Assembly (NCBI GenBank): GCA_964403525.1
Contig: CAYOGE010000011.1
Location: 1-64,000, forward strand
Reading direction: 5' to 3'
Length of the DNA: 64,000 bases
Source of the DNA: JAJTGZ01 sp964403525
GTDB taxonomy: Bacteria > Planctomycetota > Phycisphaerae > Phycisphaerales > UBA1924
Shown here: positions 16,580 through 25,822 of the stretch, one piece after another
Layout of the letters: every line of letters begins with the position of its first letter
Numbering within the stretch: the first letter of the stretch is position 1
Notes under the pieces: model-generated
Told to the model about the DNA's origin: nothing
What the model saw: only the letters and a program-made list of their open reading frames with translations
Databases searched by the model: none
Made by a program: the position numbers and the translations under genes

Positions 16580-16611
16580 GTCCTGTACGTTCTACAGGCC
16601 CCACAGGACCC
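16576..16611. repeat. 9-bp periodic intergenic element, copy 1
   Basis: Four contiguous 9-mers: ATAGGTCCT, GTACGTTCT, ACAGGCCCC, ACAGGACCC. They begin over the truD stop and end 4 nt before the HAD start. Related elements occur at 43867 and 60101. Outer arms ggtcctgt/acaggacc can also pair. Confidence 0.6.
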
Positions 16612-16615
16612 GTTC

Positions 16616-17278
16616 ATGTCTTCTCCCCGTCCCCGCATCATCGTCTTCGACCTCGGCGGCGTTGTCGTCCGCATCTGCAGGTCCTGGAAGGAAGCCTGCG
16701 ACCGCAGCGGCGTGCCGTTCCATGAACTCGTCGCCACGCCGGAGAACATGGCCCAGCGCCGCGCGATCGTCAGGCAGCACGAAATCGGCCTCACCAGCGA
16801 CGACGACTTCTACACCCAGATCGCCGCGACCACCCAGGGCCTCTACACGCCAGAGCAGGTCCGGGCAGTGCACCACCACTGGACCATCGGCGAGTACCCC
16901 GGCGTCGCCGCGCTGGTGGATGACCTGCACAGCCGCGGCATCGCCACCGGCGTGCTCTCCAACACCAACCCGCACCACTGGCGGCTCCTGACCGACCCCG
17001 GCACGCCCAATTCCCCCGCCGCCTACCCCACCATCCTCCGCATCCACCACCTTCACGCCTCGCACCTGCTGAGCCTCGCCAAGCCCGACCCGGCCATCTA
17101 CGACGCGTTCGCCCAGCGGTCAGGCTTTGCCCCCCACGACGTCCTCTTCTTCGACGACCTCGCCGACAACACCGCCGGCGCACAGGCCGCCGGCTGGGAC
17201 GCCGTCCAGATCGATCACACCGGCGACACCGCCTCGCAGATGCGCCTCCACCTGCGCCTCCGCGGCATCGACGCCTGA
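16616..17278 (+). CDS. HAD-superfamily hydrolase
   Basis: A 220-aa Rossmann-type phosphohydrolase or dehalogenase-like enzyme. Motif I is IIVFDLGGVVV (residues 8-18), in which the second Asp of DxD is Gly, as in the YihX/epoxide-hydrolase-N-like branch. Motif II Thr/Ser is in GVLSNTNPHHW, the motif III Lys in SLAKPDPAIYDAF, and motif IV in FFDDLADNTAGAQAAGWDAVQI. The cap is a small helical bundle. Substrate unknown, possibly a sugar phosphate. ATG 16616 follows the 9-bp periodic element; no Shine-Dalgarno sequence or TANNNT box is obvious, so it may be read through from truD. Confidence 0.87.
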   Translation: MSSPRPRIIVFDLGGVVVRICRSWKEACDRSGVPFHELVATPENMAQRRAIVRQHEIGLTSDDDFYTQIAATTQGLYTPEQVRAVHHHWTIGEYPGVAALVDDLHSRGIATGVLSNTNPHHWRLLTDPGTPNSPAAYPTILRIHHLHASHLLSLAKPDPAIYDAFAQRSGFAPHDVLFFDDLADNTAGAQAAGWDAVQIDHTGDTASQMRLHLRLRGIDA

Positions 17279-17359
17279 CCGATCACGCTCCCCATGCACG
17301 GCGATCACCGCTGCGCTGTTCGTCCCGCCCTGCCCAGCCCCATCGAACGCCCAAACGAA

Positions 17360-17388
17360 AAGCCCCCGGCTCAGCGAGCCGGGGGCTT
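17360..17388 (-). terminator. Terminator at the end of the dockerin island (bidirectional)
   Basis: A 13-bp perfect stem (aagcccccggctc) with a 3-nt loop. The T-rich side (TTTTCGTTT) is on the minus strand, 33 nt past the stop of the 17422 gene. It also separates it from the convergent HAD gene. Confidence 0.85.
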
Positions 17389-17421
17389 GGGGTTACTTGA
17401 ACTCAGACGATCGGGCTCAGA

Positions 17422-20304
17422 TCAGCCCTGGCAGAGGGCCGAGTCGTTGAAGAAGTAGTCGATGAAGACGATGAAGTCGTTGTTGTTCCACTGGCCGTCA
17501 GCGCCCTGCACGCCACCCTGGCTGCCAAGGTCAGCGGCGGGGTCGTTGGCAAAGAACAGGTCGATGAAGGCGATGAAGTCGTTGTTGTTGAGCAGACGGT
17601 CGTGGCCGGGACCACCGCCCTGGATGCCCACGTCAGCCGGCGAGCACTGAGCGGGAGCGGGGAAGCAGACGCCTGCAAGCGACACGCGGTAGGCACCCTG
17701 TGATGTAGCCGCGGTCGCAGCCGACCATCCGGCGAGCGCACCCGCGGTGGCGGCGGGCGCCGCCTGGCCGGCCTGCGTCGTCCAGATGAGCGCCGGGGTA
17801 GCGTCGAAGGCATCGACGTTGTACCGGGTGACGCCGAGGTAGTACACCCCGTTGGCCGTCACCAGCGTGCTGTCCAGCCTCGCGCTCAGGCCAATCGTGT
17901 CGTCGTTCGAGACGACACCCATGCCGTTGCTATCGAAGAGGAAGAGCTGCGTGTCGCCCGCGACAAGCCTCGTATCGGCGACGAAAGCGGCCTCGTCGCA
18001 GATCTGAATCTTGTAGACGTCGGCCGCGTCGCCGCCGGCCGTGTTCGTGGTCGAACCGACGATCGCGTTGATCGCGCCGCTGCCGCTGAACATGCCCGCC
18101 GTTGCCAGCGAGTCCCCGGCGTCGCCACCAGAGAGCGTGGCCTCGTCGAGCGCCGTCGCCTGGCCGGTGATCGTCACCGAGCGCTGCAACGCGCTGCGTG
18201 ACTGGTCGTCGATCGCGTCAACCGTTACGGCGTACGTAGAGAAGTCGGTCGCGCCCGCCGGGATCGACGTCGCAACGGTGTAGATCCCGTCGCCAGCCGT
18301 CGCATCGCCGTTCAGGCCCGCGTCGTTCATCCCGGCCGAAGCCGAGCCGCCCAGCGACGAAAGGTTCGCCGTCACCAAGAGACCGGTGCTCGGTGGGTTG
18401 TTGCCGGGCGTCACCGGAACAGTGATGACCACCGGGGTTCCGCCCGTGCCCGCCGCGGGCGTCGCCACAACCGTTCCCAGCGAGGGGTTCGAGGGGCCGG
18501 TGTTGTCGAGCGTCTCGATCTTCACCACCACGTTGCCGCCCGGAGTTCCGACCACCGCCCCGAAATTGTTCCCGGAGGTGCCCATGTTGTAGTGGCCCTG
18601 CGCGATGTAGTAGACGCCGCCGGCGAGAGCGCCGTCGTAGCCGTTACGGGCGACGCCCGGTGCTTCGGTGCCCCAGGTGGGGTTGATGCCGCGCGAGGCG
18701 GTTGAGCCGTAGGAGAGCTGGGCCCAGAAGCCGGGGCCGTCAAGGTCGTCTGTGGTGATCTTGGTGCCCGCCGCGTCATAGAGCGCCAGGTCGGGGTCGA
18801 GCGAGTTGCCCGCGGCGATGGGGTTGCCGGGGCCGGAGGTGGGCTCGCACCAGATGTCGACGTAGCCCGCGCCGGAGCTGTCCACCGCGGGCAGAACAAC
18901 CTTGAACCAGTTCGGGATCGAACGCTCAGCAACGGTGCGGCTGGCGGCGTGCGATCCGGTTGAGAAATCGCCAAGGTCCTCAAACGAAGCGACGTTCACC
19001 GTGATCGTGCCCGAGCCGCTCCGCGCGTCAGCAGACTGTGCGTTCACGGTGACGGTGTACGCACCACCGGCGGCCGAAACGGTGCCGGCGTAGGTGTAGG
19101 TGCCGTCGATGGCGGTGTCGGGGAAGACGCCGTCGTCAAGGAAGACGGCGTTGGCCGGCCCGCCAAGGGCCGTCAGGTTGGCTGTCACGCTGGTGGTCGC
19201 GCTGGCGGGGTTCGTCGCCGGGGCAACCGCAACCGTCATGACGCGGCTGGTGCCCGACAGGTTGTTGGGGAAGGCGTTGGGCGTACAGGCGCCGGCGCTG
19301 ACCACCGGGTTGGTGGGGGCCGTCGGGCCCGAGAGGCCGATGTTCACGCGGTCCCAGACGCTGTCAATGCCGGCAAAGGCGGGCGAAGAGCCAACCGCCG
19401 CGCCGGGCAGATCGTTGGTCGACTCGTAGAACAGGAATGTCCACGTGCCGCCCGAATCCTGGCTGGCGATCGGGACCGTGATGAGCCCGCCGACGTTGGT
19501 GCCACCGGTCACGCCGCCCGTGGCGTTGGTCATGCCGGTGCCGGAGGTCGCGGTGGACAGCACCGGCGTGACGGTGACGACCGTGCCGATCGGTGAGGTC
19601 ACACGCACGCGCGTCTGCGGTGTGTACTGCGTGGTCGTGTTGGTCGCGTCAAGGTGCGTCAGCGTGGTGACGAAGCCGCTGAAGAGCACCTTATTGATCG
19701 TTGTGCCCGCGGGCAGGGTCATCGTGCGCGTGCGTTGCGCGTCCGTTGCCGTGCCGCTGTTGGCCGTCGTAGTGCCGTCAGAAGGCACGAGCGTGAACGA
19801 CGACGAGAAATTCGATCCGGCGACAACCGAAGGAACCACGGGTGACGAATCGTTCAGCGTCACGTTGACGGCGCTCCACACCATATCGACAACGCCGTCG
19901 TCGTAGGAGTCGTACGACTCAACGCGCCATGCACCGGCGGTGGTCACCGCGGTATCGACCGGGCAGGCCGTGACAGTGAACACCGTGCCGGCCGTTGCGT
20001 TGTTCGCCGACGCGGGCTGCACGACAAAGGGCGTGCCGCCGGGCGGGGTGACCAGGAAGCGTGATTCGTACGTCAGCGAGCCCGCGCCCTGCGCGCCGAG
20101 GGTCGCCGTGAGCGTGATGCTGCGGCACGTGTACGAGCCGCCGCCGTCGCTGCCGAGCGCGTTGAAGGTCAGCACGGAATTGCCCGCACCCCCAACCTTG
20201 TTGTCGCTGGTCATCGCGCCGAGATTGAACGACTCGCGAGGCGCCGCCATCGCGACAGACGTACCGGCAAGAATTGCCAACATGCAGATGTTCGAACGCT
20301 TCAT
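17422..20304 (-). CDS. Secreted multidomain protein with GC-type dockerin
   Basis: A 960-aa exported protein. ATG 20304 has AGGGAGA upstream and opens a signal peptide (MKRSNICMLAILAGTSVAMA/AP). The body is beta-rich, Thr/Gly/Val/Asn-rich, and includes at least two alike segments with TANLTALGG/TANLSSLGG followed by DDGVFPDTAIDGTYTY and NDAGLNGDATAGDGIYTV, the choice-of-anchor-X-like repeat. Near the C-terminus come DAADVYKIQICDEA and LYYLGVTRYN-like pre-peptidase-type beta domains. The last ~75 residues are the dockerin: CSPADVG, NNNDFIAFIDLFF, ADLGSQGG, NNNDFIVFIDYFF, ending ALCQG. This tail is the most divergent of the set. Expected on the cell surface or secreted; no catalytic motif found. 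Confidence 0.88.
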   Translation of the reverse strand: MKRSNICMLAILAGTSVAMAAPRESFNLGAMTSDNKVGGAGNSVLTFNALGSDGGGSYTCRSITLTATLGAQGAGSLTYESRFLVTPPGGTPFVVQPASANNATAGTVFTVTACPVDTAVTTAGAWRVESYDSYDDGVVDMVWSAVNVTLNDSSPVVPSVVAGSNFSSSFTLVPSDGTTTANSGTATDAQRTRTMTLPAGTTINKVLFSGFVTTLTHLDATNTTTQYTPQTRVRVTSPIGTVVTVTPVLSTATSGTGMTNATGGVTGGTNVGGLITVPIASQDSGGTWTFLFYESTNDLPGAAVGSSPAFAGIDSVWDRVNIGLSGPTAPTNPVVSAGACTPNAFPNNLSGTSRVMTVAVAPATNPASATTSVTANLTALGGPANAVFLDDGVFPDTAIDGTYTYAGTVSAAGGAYTVTVNAQSADARSGSGTITVNVASFEDLGDFSTGSHAASRTVAERSIPNWFKVVLPAVDSSGAGYVDIWCEPTSGPGNPIAAGNSLDPDLALYDAAGTKITTDDLDGPGFWAQLSYGSTASRGINPTWGTEAPGVARNGYDGALAGGVYYIAQGHYNMGTSGNNFGAVVGTPGGNVVVKIETLDNTGPSNPSLGTVVATPAAGTGGTPVVITVPVTPGNNPPSTGLLVTANLSSLGGSASAGMNDAGLNGDATAGDGIYTVATSIPAGATDFSTYAVTVDAIDDQSRSALQRSVTITGQATALDEATLSGGDAGDSLATAGMFSGSGAINAIVGSTTNTAGGDAADVYKIQICDEAAFVADTRLVAGDTQLFLFDSNGMGVVSNDDTIGLSARLDSTLVTANGVYYLGVTRYNVDAFDATPALIWTTQAGQAAPAATAGALAGWSAATAATSQGAYRVSLAGVCFPAPAQCSPADVGIQGGGPGHDRLLNNNDFIAFIDLFFANDPAADLGSQGGVQGADGQWNNNDFIVFIDYFFNDSALCQG

Positions 20305-20629
20305 GCGAATCTCCCTTTGATTTCCAGAACGATCACTCGGCCGCGCGGCCGCGCAACGCGTACTCAAGGTTAAAATAGCGCTCACGCAGCGCTCATTGCG
20401 GCTAAATAGACCTCATGTCGCACGATTCAGCAAGTATTTTTGCGGCTAGTTCGGAAAATCGCACTAATTCGTGGAACCGTACAAAACGCGTATGAGTTTC
20501 ATGAACACGCGATCACCTGCCCGAGGCCGCCACCCCAACCTACCCCAGATTCCCACTGCGCACCCCCCCGGCTCCGGCAACACCCCCGCAAGCAACCACC
20601 ACCGGCCGCCACGCCTCCCCGCCGGGCCG
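20305..20629. other. Intergenic region without a gene
   Basis: It holds the leader and promoter region of the 17422-20304 gene, including the conserved element at 20370-20390. The remainder is low-complexity C-rich sequence after the upstream gene's stop. No convincing reading frame or RNA gene seen. Confidence 0.6.
20370..20390 (-). promoter_or_regulatory. Shared upstream element of dockerin genes, copy 1
   Basis: On the minus strand GCTGCGTGAGCGCTATTTTAA, 66 nt before ATG 20304. Nearly the same word (GCTGCGTGAGCG then GGTTTTAA) lies 94 nt before ATG 25571. The only differences are in the 3-4 nt before TTTTAA. A regulator site or promoter part is inferred. Confidence 0.45.
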
Positions 20630-22060
20630 TTACCCGCAACCCCCAAAGAAGCGGTCGATGAACACGACCACGTCGTTGTTATCGAACGTCCCGTCGCGCC
20701 CCGGCACGCCACCCTGCACGCCCAGGTCCGCGCGAACATCACCCGCAAAGAACAGATCGATGAAGACGACAAAGTCGTTGTTGTCCAGGTGACCATCCGC
20801 ACCGCGCACGCCCCCCTGGCGGCCGACATCCGCCGGTCCGCACCACGCCGCATCGAGCACCGCAAGGTTGGATGCCGCCACCCCCCCAGCCCCGGAGAAC
20901 TGCCCGGCGATCACCAGCGAGGGCGGCCGCCCCCCCGGCCCGTCGAAGTCGAACACCACCATCGCCTCCGCGCCGTTGCGGTACGCGCCGTTGTTTGGCA
21001 CACCCGTGATCCCGCCCGCGCTCGGCACGCTCCACGCCGCTCCATCCCAGCAGGCGATGTTCGCCGCCGGGACCCGCAGCGCAGGGCTGTTCCCCCCGAC
21101 CTGGGCAAACTGCCCGCCGACCCACAGCTTCTCCCCGCTGCCGTCGTCCCACAGCACCCCCGCGTGGGCCGTGCCCGTCCCGCCGTTGGCCCTGTACAGC
21201 CCCCAACCCGGCCCCCCCAGTGCACTCCACGCCGTGCCGTTCCACGAAGCGACCCCCGCCACCTGCACACCCGCGGCGAACGACGTCGGCCCACCCACGA
21301 TCATCCGGCGCGAGGCGCCCTCGCCCATCGGCACCATCCACTGCGGCGCCGCCGAGCAGTTGCCACCCAGCGTTGCACGCCGGACGCCGTTGAACTTGTT
21401 CGCCCCGTTGAACGTGCCGTTGCCCGTGAACAACTCCAGCCCGCCCCCGTCGTCGTACATCCGCGCGAAGTCGACCACCGTGATGAACTCGCCCCCGACA
21501 TCCTCCCAGCCCCCCGGCCCGAGCGCACGCGCGTAGTTGTTCCCCCCAGAGGGCGAACCGCTCACCAGCAGCTTCGCCGGCTGCCCCGGGAACTGGTAAC
21601 TCCACAGCGAGTAACACCACGTCAGGGCATAGCCGCTCGGAAGCGGTGACCACGACGAGCCGTTGTACGCCGCGACGCAGGCGAGCCCTCCCTGCGGCGT
21701 CGCCAGGCTGAACGACCCGCCGACATAGACCTTGGGCCCAGACCCGTTGTCGTGCTCGCACAACGTCGCGACCGAGTAGTTAAACGCCCCGCCCGTGGTC
21801 GTCCACGCCCCTCCTCCGGCGCCGGCGCTCAGCCTGGCCACCCGCCCAGTTGCCACCGCGCCCACCTGGCTGAAGTCACCGCCCAGCCACAGCGCCGGCA
21901 GCCCGTTCCCGCCCGCTTCGTTCCCGCTGGTCACCAGCAGCGTGCGCCCCTCGCCGTTCAGCGCCGGCATCACCCGCCACGCCGGCTGGGACTGACCCAG
22001 TGACGCCGCCGTGCAGGCAAGAACCGCCAACATCCACCCGGTCGTGCGCAAAGAACACAT
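20630..22060 (-). CDS. Secreted repeat protein with GC-type dockerin
   Basis: A 476-aa exported protein. ATG 22060 has GAGGAG 6 nt upstream; the signal peptide is TTGWMLAVLACTAASLGQ. The mature part repeats units of about 60 residues built around LWLGGDFSQVG, VYVGGSFSLAT, LWVGGQFAQVGG and VIAGQFSGAGG alternating with W.G..W segments (YNGSSWSPL, WNGTAWSALGG, WDGAAWSVPS). This resembles the planctomycete beta-propeller-like repeats. The C-terminus is the dockerin: CGPADVG, DNNDFVVFIDLFF, ADLGVQGG, DNNDVVVFIDRFFGGCG. In the second half the usual DNNDF is DNNDV. Function unknown; a surface-binding or structural role is inferred from repeats and tag. Confidence 0.87.
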   Translation of the reverse strand: MCSLRTTGWMLAVLACTAASLGQSQPAWRVMPALNGEGRTLLVTSGNEAGGNGLPALWLGGDFSQVGAVATGRVARLSAGAGGGAWTTTGGAFNYSVATLCEHDNGSGPKVYVGGSFSLATPQGGLACVAAYNGSSWSPLPSGYALTWCYSLWSYQFPGQPAKLLVSGSPSGGNNYARALGPGGWEDVGGEFITVVDFARMYDDGGGLELFTGNGTFNGANKFNGVRRATLGGNCSAAPQWMVPMGEGASRRMIVGGPTSFAAGVQVAGVASWNGTAWSALGGPGWGLYRANGGTGTAHAGVLWDDGSGEKLWVGGQFAQVGGNSPALRVPAANIACWDGAAWSVPSAGGITGVPNNGAYRNGAEAMVVFDFDGPGGRPPSLVIAGQFSGAGGVAASNLAVLDAAWCGPADVGRQGGVRGADGHLDNNDFVVFIDLFFAGDVRADLGVQGGVPGRDGTFDNNDVVVFIDRFFGGCG

Positions 22061-22220
22061 AGAGGGCTCCTCTAACACTCAATGCGGACCTGTCGCCCCG
22101 CCGAGTGAACAGAATCCGCGCGGCCAGTCGCCCGCCGCGCCTTCGTCGTCGCGAACTTCCGCGCGACCGCCGCGCCGGGCACCCCGAATGTCAGACCCGC
22201 CCCGCGTTCTTGCACCACCA

Positions 22221-25200
22221 TCAGCACCCGCCGAAGAACCGGTCGATGAACACGACAAAGTCGTTGTTGTCCAGGAACCCGTCCGGGCCCGCGACGCCCC
22301 CCTGTGCGCCGACGTCAGCGCGCGGGTCTTCGGTGAAGAAGTAATCGATGAACACGACAAAGTCGTTGTTGTCCAGAAGCCCGTCGAACCCCGGCACGCC
22401 CCCCTGGCGGCCCACATCGGCCGGCCCGCACGGGCAGCCCACTTCCAGCAGCGCCGGCGCGCTGGTCACCGTCCCGGCGATGCCCGTGATCACGCAGTCA
22501 TACGTCCCCGCGTTCGCCGGCACCGCCGCGTTCACGGTAAACGTCCGGCGCGTCGCCCCCGGCACCGCCTGACCGTTCTTGCGCCACAGGTACGAGAACG
22601 GGCCCGTCCCCGACACCGTCACCGACATCGTCGCCGGTGCGCCGACACAGACCGCCTGATCGCCCGTCTGCTGCGAGACCGACGGCGGCGAAACGTTCAT
22701 CGCCCAGAAGACGCACCGGTCCAGCAGGTTCTTCCCCTGTGCGGTCGTTGACGCCCACGTGTTGTCCTCGAGGAACACAAACGCCCGGCGCGCCGGCGTC
22801 ACGTACCCGCCCGCGACCGTCGCGCCCGCGTCCGCGGCCATCACCGCGATGTCCGAAGAGCCCACACGCCGCGCCAGCACGCGCGTCCCCGTGCCGACCG
22901 TTCCCTGCCCCACGCTCATGTTCGCGCCGGCCGCGTAGACCGGCATCGACCCAAGCGCCAGCCCCTGCGTGATCGGGTGCGTCACGTCGACGATCGTCAC
23001 GTTCGTTGCGCCCGAGACCACCACGCCGTTGTCAGTCAGCGACTCGCGTGCCGGCCGCAGCAGCGCGTTCTCCCAGAAGACCAGCGGCACGTTGGCCGTG
23101 CGGAACTCACCCGCCACGTTCGACGAGGTGATCGAAGACGAAACCAGCACGCCCTGGTACGCCGCCGCAAGCTGCGCAGCGGTCGGCCTCGACGCGGGCG
23201 CCTCGTTGAGCACATCCACCGAGAACCCCTTCGCACGCAGGTACGCCGCGATGGCCGAGTCCGCCGCGTTGGGCGGGTTCACCGCGATCAGCGCGATCCG
23301 GGGCGGGTTGCCCACGCGGATGTAGTCGGTCTTCTCCTGCACCGACACGCCCGCCGAGCCCGTCACCGTCAGACGCACGGTGTACCGGCCGTCCTCGGCG
23401 TACACGTGCGTGGGGCTCTGGGCGGTGCTGGTGGTGCCGTCGCCAAAGTCCCACAGCCACGAAGTGGGGGAGGGGGCCGTTGACGTATCGGCGAACGACA
23501 CGCTCAGCGGCGCCGAGCCGGTCGTTACCGGCGCGCTGAAGTCTGCGCTCCCGACAAACCGCACACGCAGGATGTTCGCGCCGCGGTCGATCGGCGACAC
23601 GTAGTCGGCGTCCTTGTAGAAGTCGCTGAAGTAGAGACCGTCCGGCCCCGCCGCAAGCGCCACCACCGACGCCTTCCCCGCGCCGTTGTAGTTGATCAGC
23701 TGCGTCGGCCCGGCCAGCCGGTTCCCCGCCGCGTCGAGCGTGAAGTACGTGATCTTCTTGCCGATGTTCTGCGGGCCCGTCCCCCACGTAGCGCCCGACT
23801 CGCTGATGTACATGTTCCCCTGCACCGACGCGGGGAACCCGCTGCCACCGAACGTCGAGGGCTGCACGAACGCCATGTTCACCGGGCCCGCCGACGGCAC
23901 CCAGTTGTAGATCGCGTAGTTCGACATGCTCGCGTCCGAGCCGTTGTACAGGTAGTTGCGCCCGCGCACCAGCTGGCAGAAGCGGTCCACGCTCGGCCCG
24001 TTCTCAACCTCGTAGTGCAGCCCGTCGGCCGCGCGCCAGGCCCCGCCGAAGGGGTTGCGCAGGCCGTAGGCGAAGACGTAGTCACGCGCCGTGATCCCGT
24101 CGCCCGCGTTGTAGAACGGGTTGTCGCTTGCCGCCGTGCCGTCGAGGTTCATCCGCAGGATCTTGCCGCGGAACGACGCCAGGTTCTGCCCGGTCGAGGT
24201 GTCGAATCCGTCGCCCACGTGCACGTACAGCTTGCCGTCGGGCCCGAACGTGATGTTGGAGATCTGGTGCGACTGCCCCATCGTCTCGCCCGGCATGCTC
24301 AGGATCGTCGTCTGCGTCGCCGCCGTCAGGCCGCCGTCGGTGCTGGTGAAGCGCACCACCTTGGGGTAGTGGTTGGCGGCCTCAACGCCCGGCACGCTGC
24401 TGTAGACCATCGTGCAGTAGAGGTCACCGTTGGCCGGGTTGATCGCCAGCCCCGCCAGCCCCTGTTCGCCCGAGCCGGGGAAGTTGCCTGTCGGGTTGAA
24501 GTTCAGCAGCCCCGTCGCGTAATCACGCACCGTGCCGTCACGCGTCACCACTTTGATCTGCCCGTACAGCTCGTTGACGTAGTAGATCGGCGACGCCGGG
24601 TTCGGGCCCGGGTTCTGCACAAACGCGATGTTCACAGGCAGCTGGAACCCCGTCGCGACCACCTCGACCTTGTACCCGCTCTGCATGACCGTCCACGGCA
24701 CCGGCGCTCCGCGCACGAGCGTTGCGAACACCGGCGCCGTGTCGCCAGATGCCCCGGCGTACGTCGCTCCACTCGCCGCCACCCAGAAGTAGACCGACTG
24801 CCCCGCGCTGAGCGAGACGGGCGGCAGGTAAACCAGGCGCGCCGTGCTCCCGCCGTCGGTGAACGCCAGCTGCGACTCCGGGAGCGCAAGCGTCGCGCCC
24901 GCCCCGGCCGACACCACCACCCGCACGGCGTGGTGCTCGCCGTGCGCGGCGGGGTTCTCCAGCAGGTTCGAAACGCCGTCAAGACCCGTGACCCCCAGCA
25001 TCAAGTCGCCGTCTGATGCCTGCAACTGCAGCGAGCAGCCGATCGGCAGCACGACGCCCGCCCCCGTCGAGTCGGTCCACGCCGGCACCGGCGTGTCCTT
25101 CACGTCGTCGATCTCCAGCGGGAACACCACCGTCGCGGCGCCGGTGACAAAGTCGCGCTCGCTCCAGGCGCTCCACTCGGTGCCCGCGTCGCCGCTGGAG

Positions 25201-25571
25201 TCACGGTGACGCACCCGCAGCCGGTAGCCGGTCTGCGGCAGAAGCTCGTGCAGGTCCGCGTGGCTGTTCATGAACACGCCGTCGCCGATGTGCGTGTGCA
25301 CCCGCTCTACGCCCGTGATGCACAGCGTCGCCCACACGCGCTGCAGCGGCGCAACCGTCCAGATCTCCCAGTCGGTGCACAGGTGCGTGTCGCCCGGGTC
25401 GGCGTCTGAGAACGGGCCCGTCTCCATGTGAACGTCCGACCCGTTGACGACCCGCCCGACCGCGGGCTCGGTGATCACCGGTGCCGCGGGCGGCACGTTC
25501 GCCGCGGCACCGAACGCCAGGGCCGCAGACAGAGCAGCAAACGCAAGCCGCGGCAGAATCGCAAACGCCAT
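22221..25571 (-). CDS. Secreted PQQ-type sugar dehydrogenase with PKD, Ig-like and dockerin domains
   Basis: A 1116-aa exported protein. ATG 25571 follows GAGAGG; signal peptide LAFAALSAALAFGAAA. Residues ~30-310 are beta-rich, with fibronectin-like RVRHRDSSGDAGTEWSAWSE. Residues ~320-660 match the glucose/sorbosone dehydrogenase beta-propeller: VVATGFQLPVNIAFV, SGEQGLAGLAINP, ITFGPDGKLYVHVGDG, FRGKILRMNLDG, YGLRNPFGGAW. Then come a PKD domain (WLWDFGDGTTSTAQSPTHVY), a ThuA/GATase-like domain (RIALIAVNPPNA...THPITQGLALG), an Ig-like domain (FSYLWRKNGQAVPGATRRTF) and the dockerin (CGPADVG...FFGGC). A role in oxidising sugars outside the cell is inferred; PQQ use is known for the family only. 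Confidence 0.88.
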   Translation of the reverse strand: MAFAILPRLAFAALSAALAFGAAANVPPAAPVITEPAVGRVVNGSDVHMETGPFSDADPGDTHLCTDWEIWTVAPLQRVWATLCITGVERVHTHIGDGVFMNSHADLHELLPQTGYRLRVRHRDSSGDAGTEWSAWSERDFVTGAATVVFPLEIDDVKDTPVPAWTDSTGAGVVLPIGCSLQLQASDGDLMLGVTGLDGVSNLLENPAAHGEHHAVRVVVSAGAGATLALPESQLAFTDGGSTARLVYLPPVSLSAGQSVYFWVAASGATYAGASGDTAPVFATLVRGAPVPWTVMQSGYKVEVVATGFQLPVNIAFVQNPGPNPASPIYYVNELYGQIKVVTRDGTVRDYATGLLNFNPTGNFPGSGEQGLAGLAINPANGDLYCTMVYSSVPGVEAANHYPKVVRFTSTDGGLTAATQTTILSMPGETMGQSHQISNITFGPDGKLYVHVGDGFDTSTGQNLASFRGKILRMNLDGTAASDNPFYNAGDGITARDYVFAYGLRNPFGGAWRAADGLHYEVENGPSVDRFCQLVRGRNYLYNGSDASMSNYAIYNWVPSAGPVNMAFVQPSTFGGSGFPASVQGNMYISESGATWGTGPQNIGKKITYFTLDAAGNRLAGPTQLINYNGAGKASVVALAAGPDGLYFSDFYKDADYVSPIDRGANILRVRFVGSADFSAPVTTGSAPLSVSFADTSTAPSPTSWLWDFGDGTTSTAQSPTHVYAEDGRYTVRLTVTGSAGVSVQEKTDYIRVGNPPRIALIAVNPPNAADSAIAAYLRAKGFSVDVLNEAPASRPTAAQLAAAYQGVLVSSSITSSNVAGEFRTANVPLVFWENALLRPARESLTDNGVVVSGATNVTIVDVTHPITQGLALGSMPVYAAGANMSVGQGTVGTGTRVLARRVGSSDIAVMAADAGATVAGGYVTPARRAFVFLEDNTWASTTAQGKNLLDRCVFWAMNVSPPSVSQQTGDQAVCVGAPATMSVTVSGTGPFSYLWRKNGQAVPGATRRTFTVNAAVPANAGTYDCVITGIAGTVTSAPALLEVGCPCGPADVGRQGGVPGFDGLLDNNDFVVFIDYFFTEDPRADVGAQGGVAGPDGFLDNNDFVVFIDRFFGGC

Positions 25572-25664
25572 GTAGAAGCCTCTCAGCGGTAAGGAACGAC
25601 ACCCCGGCAACACCAACCCCGCAGGGACTGTGAAACTACCACACGAACCTCGCCATTCCCACGA

Positions 25665-25684
25665 TTAAAACCCGCTCACGCAGC
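25665..25684 (-). promoter_or_regulatory. Shared upstream element of dockerin genes, copy 2
   Basis: On the minus strand GCTGCGTGAGCGGGTTTTAA, 94 nt before ATG 25571; compare 20370-20390. The rest of 25572-25822 shows no gene. Confidence 0.45.
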
Positions 25685-25822
25685 AAACCGGGTTTCTCAC
25701 CCGCCGCCCGTGGGAGCCGTCAGGCACGCGACGCGGTAGCCGCGGCGGCCGATGATCGCAGCAGGACGCACGGCGCGGCCGGGCCCGGGTGTTCGTCCGC
25801 ATGCTCCGAAGCGTCACCCCTC

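Noticed and set aside
22221..25616. Start of the sugar dehydrogenase gene at 25616
   Set aside because: It would put 15 extra residues before the signal peptide; GAGAGG precedes ATG 25571.
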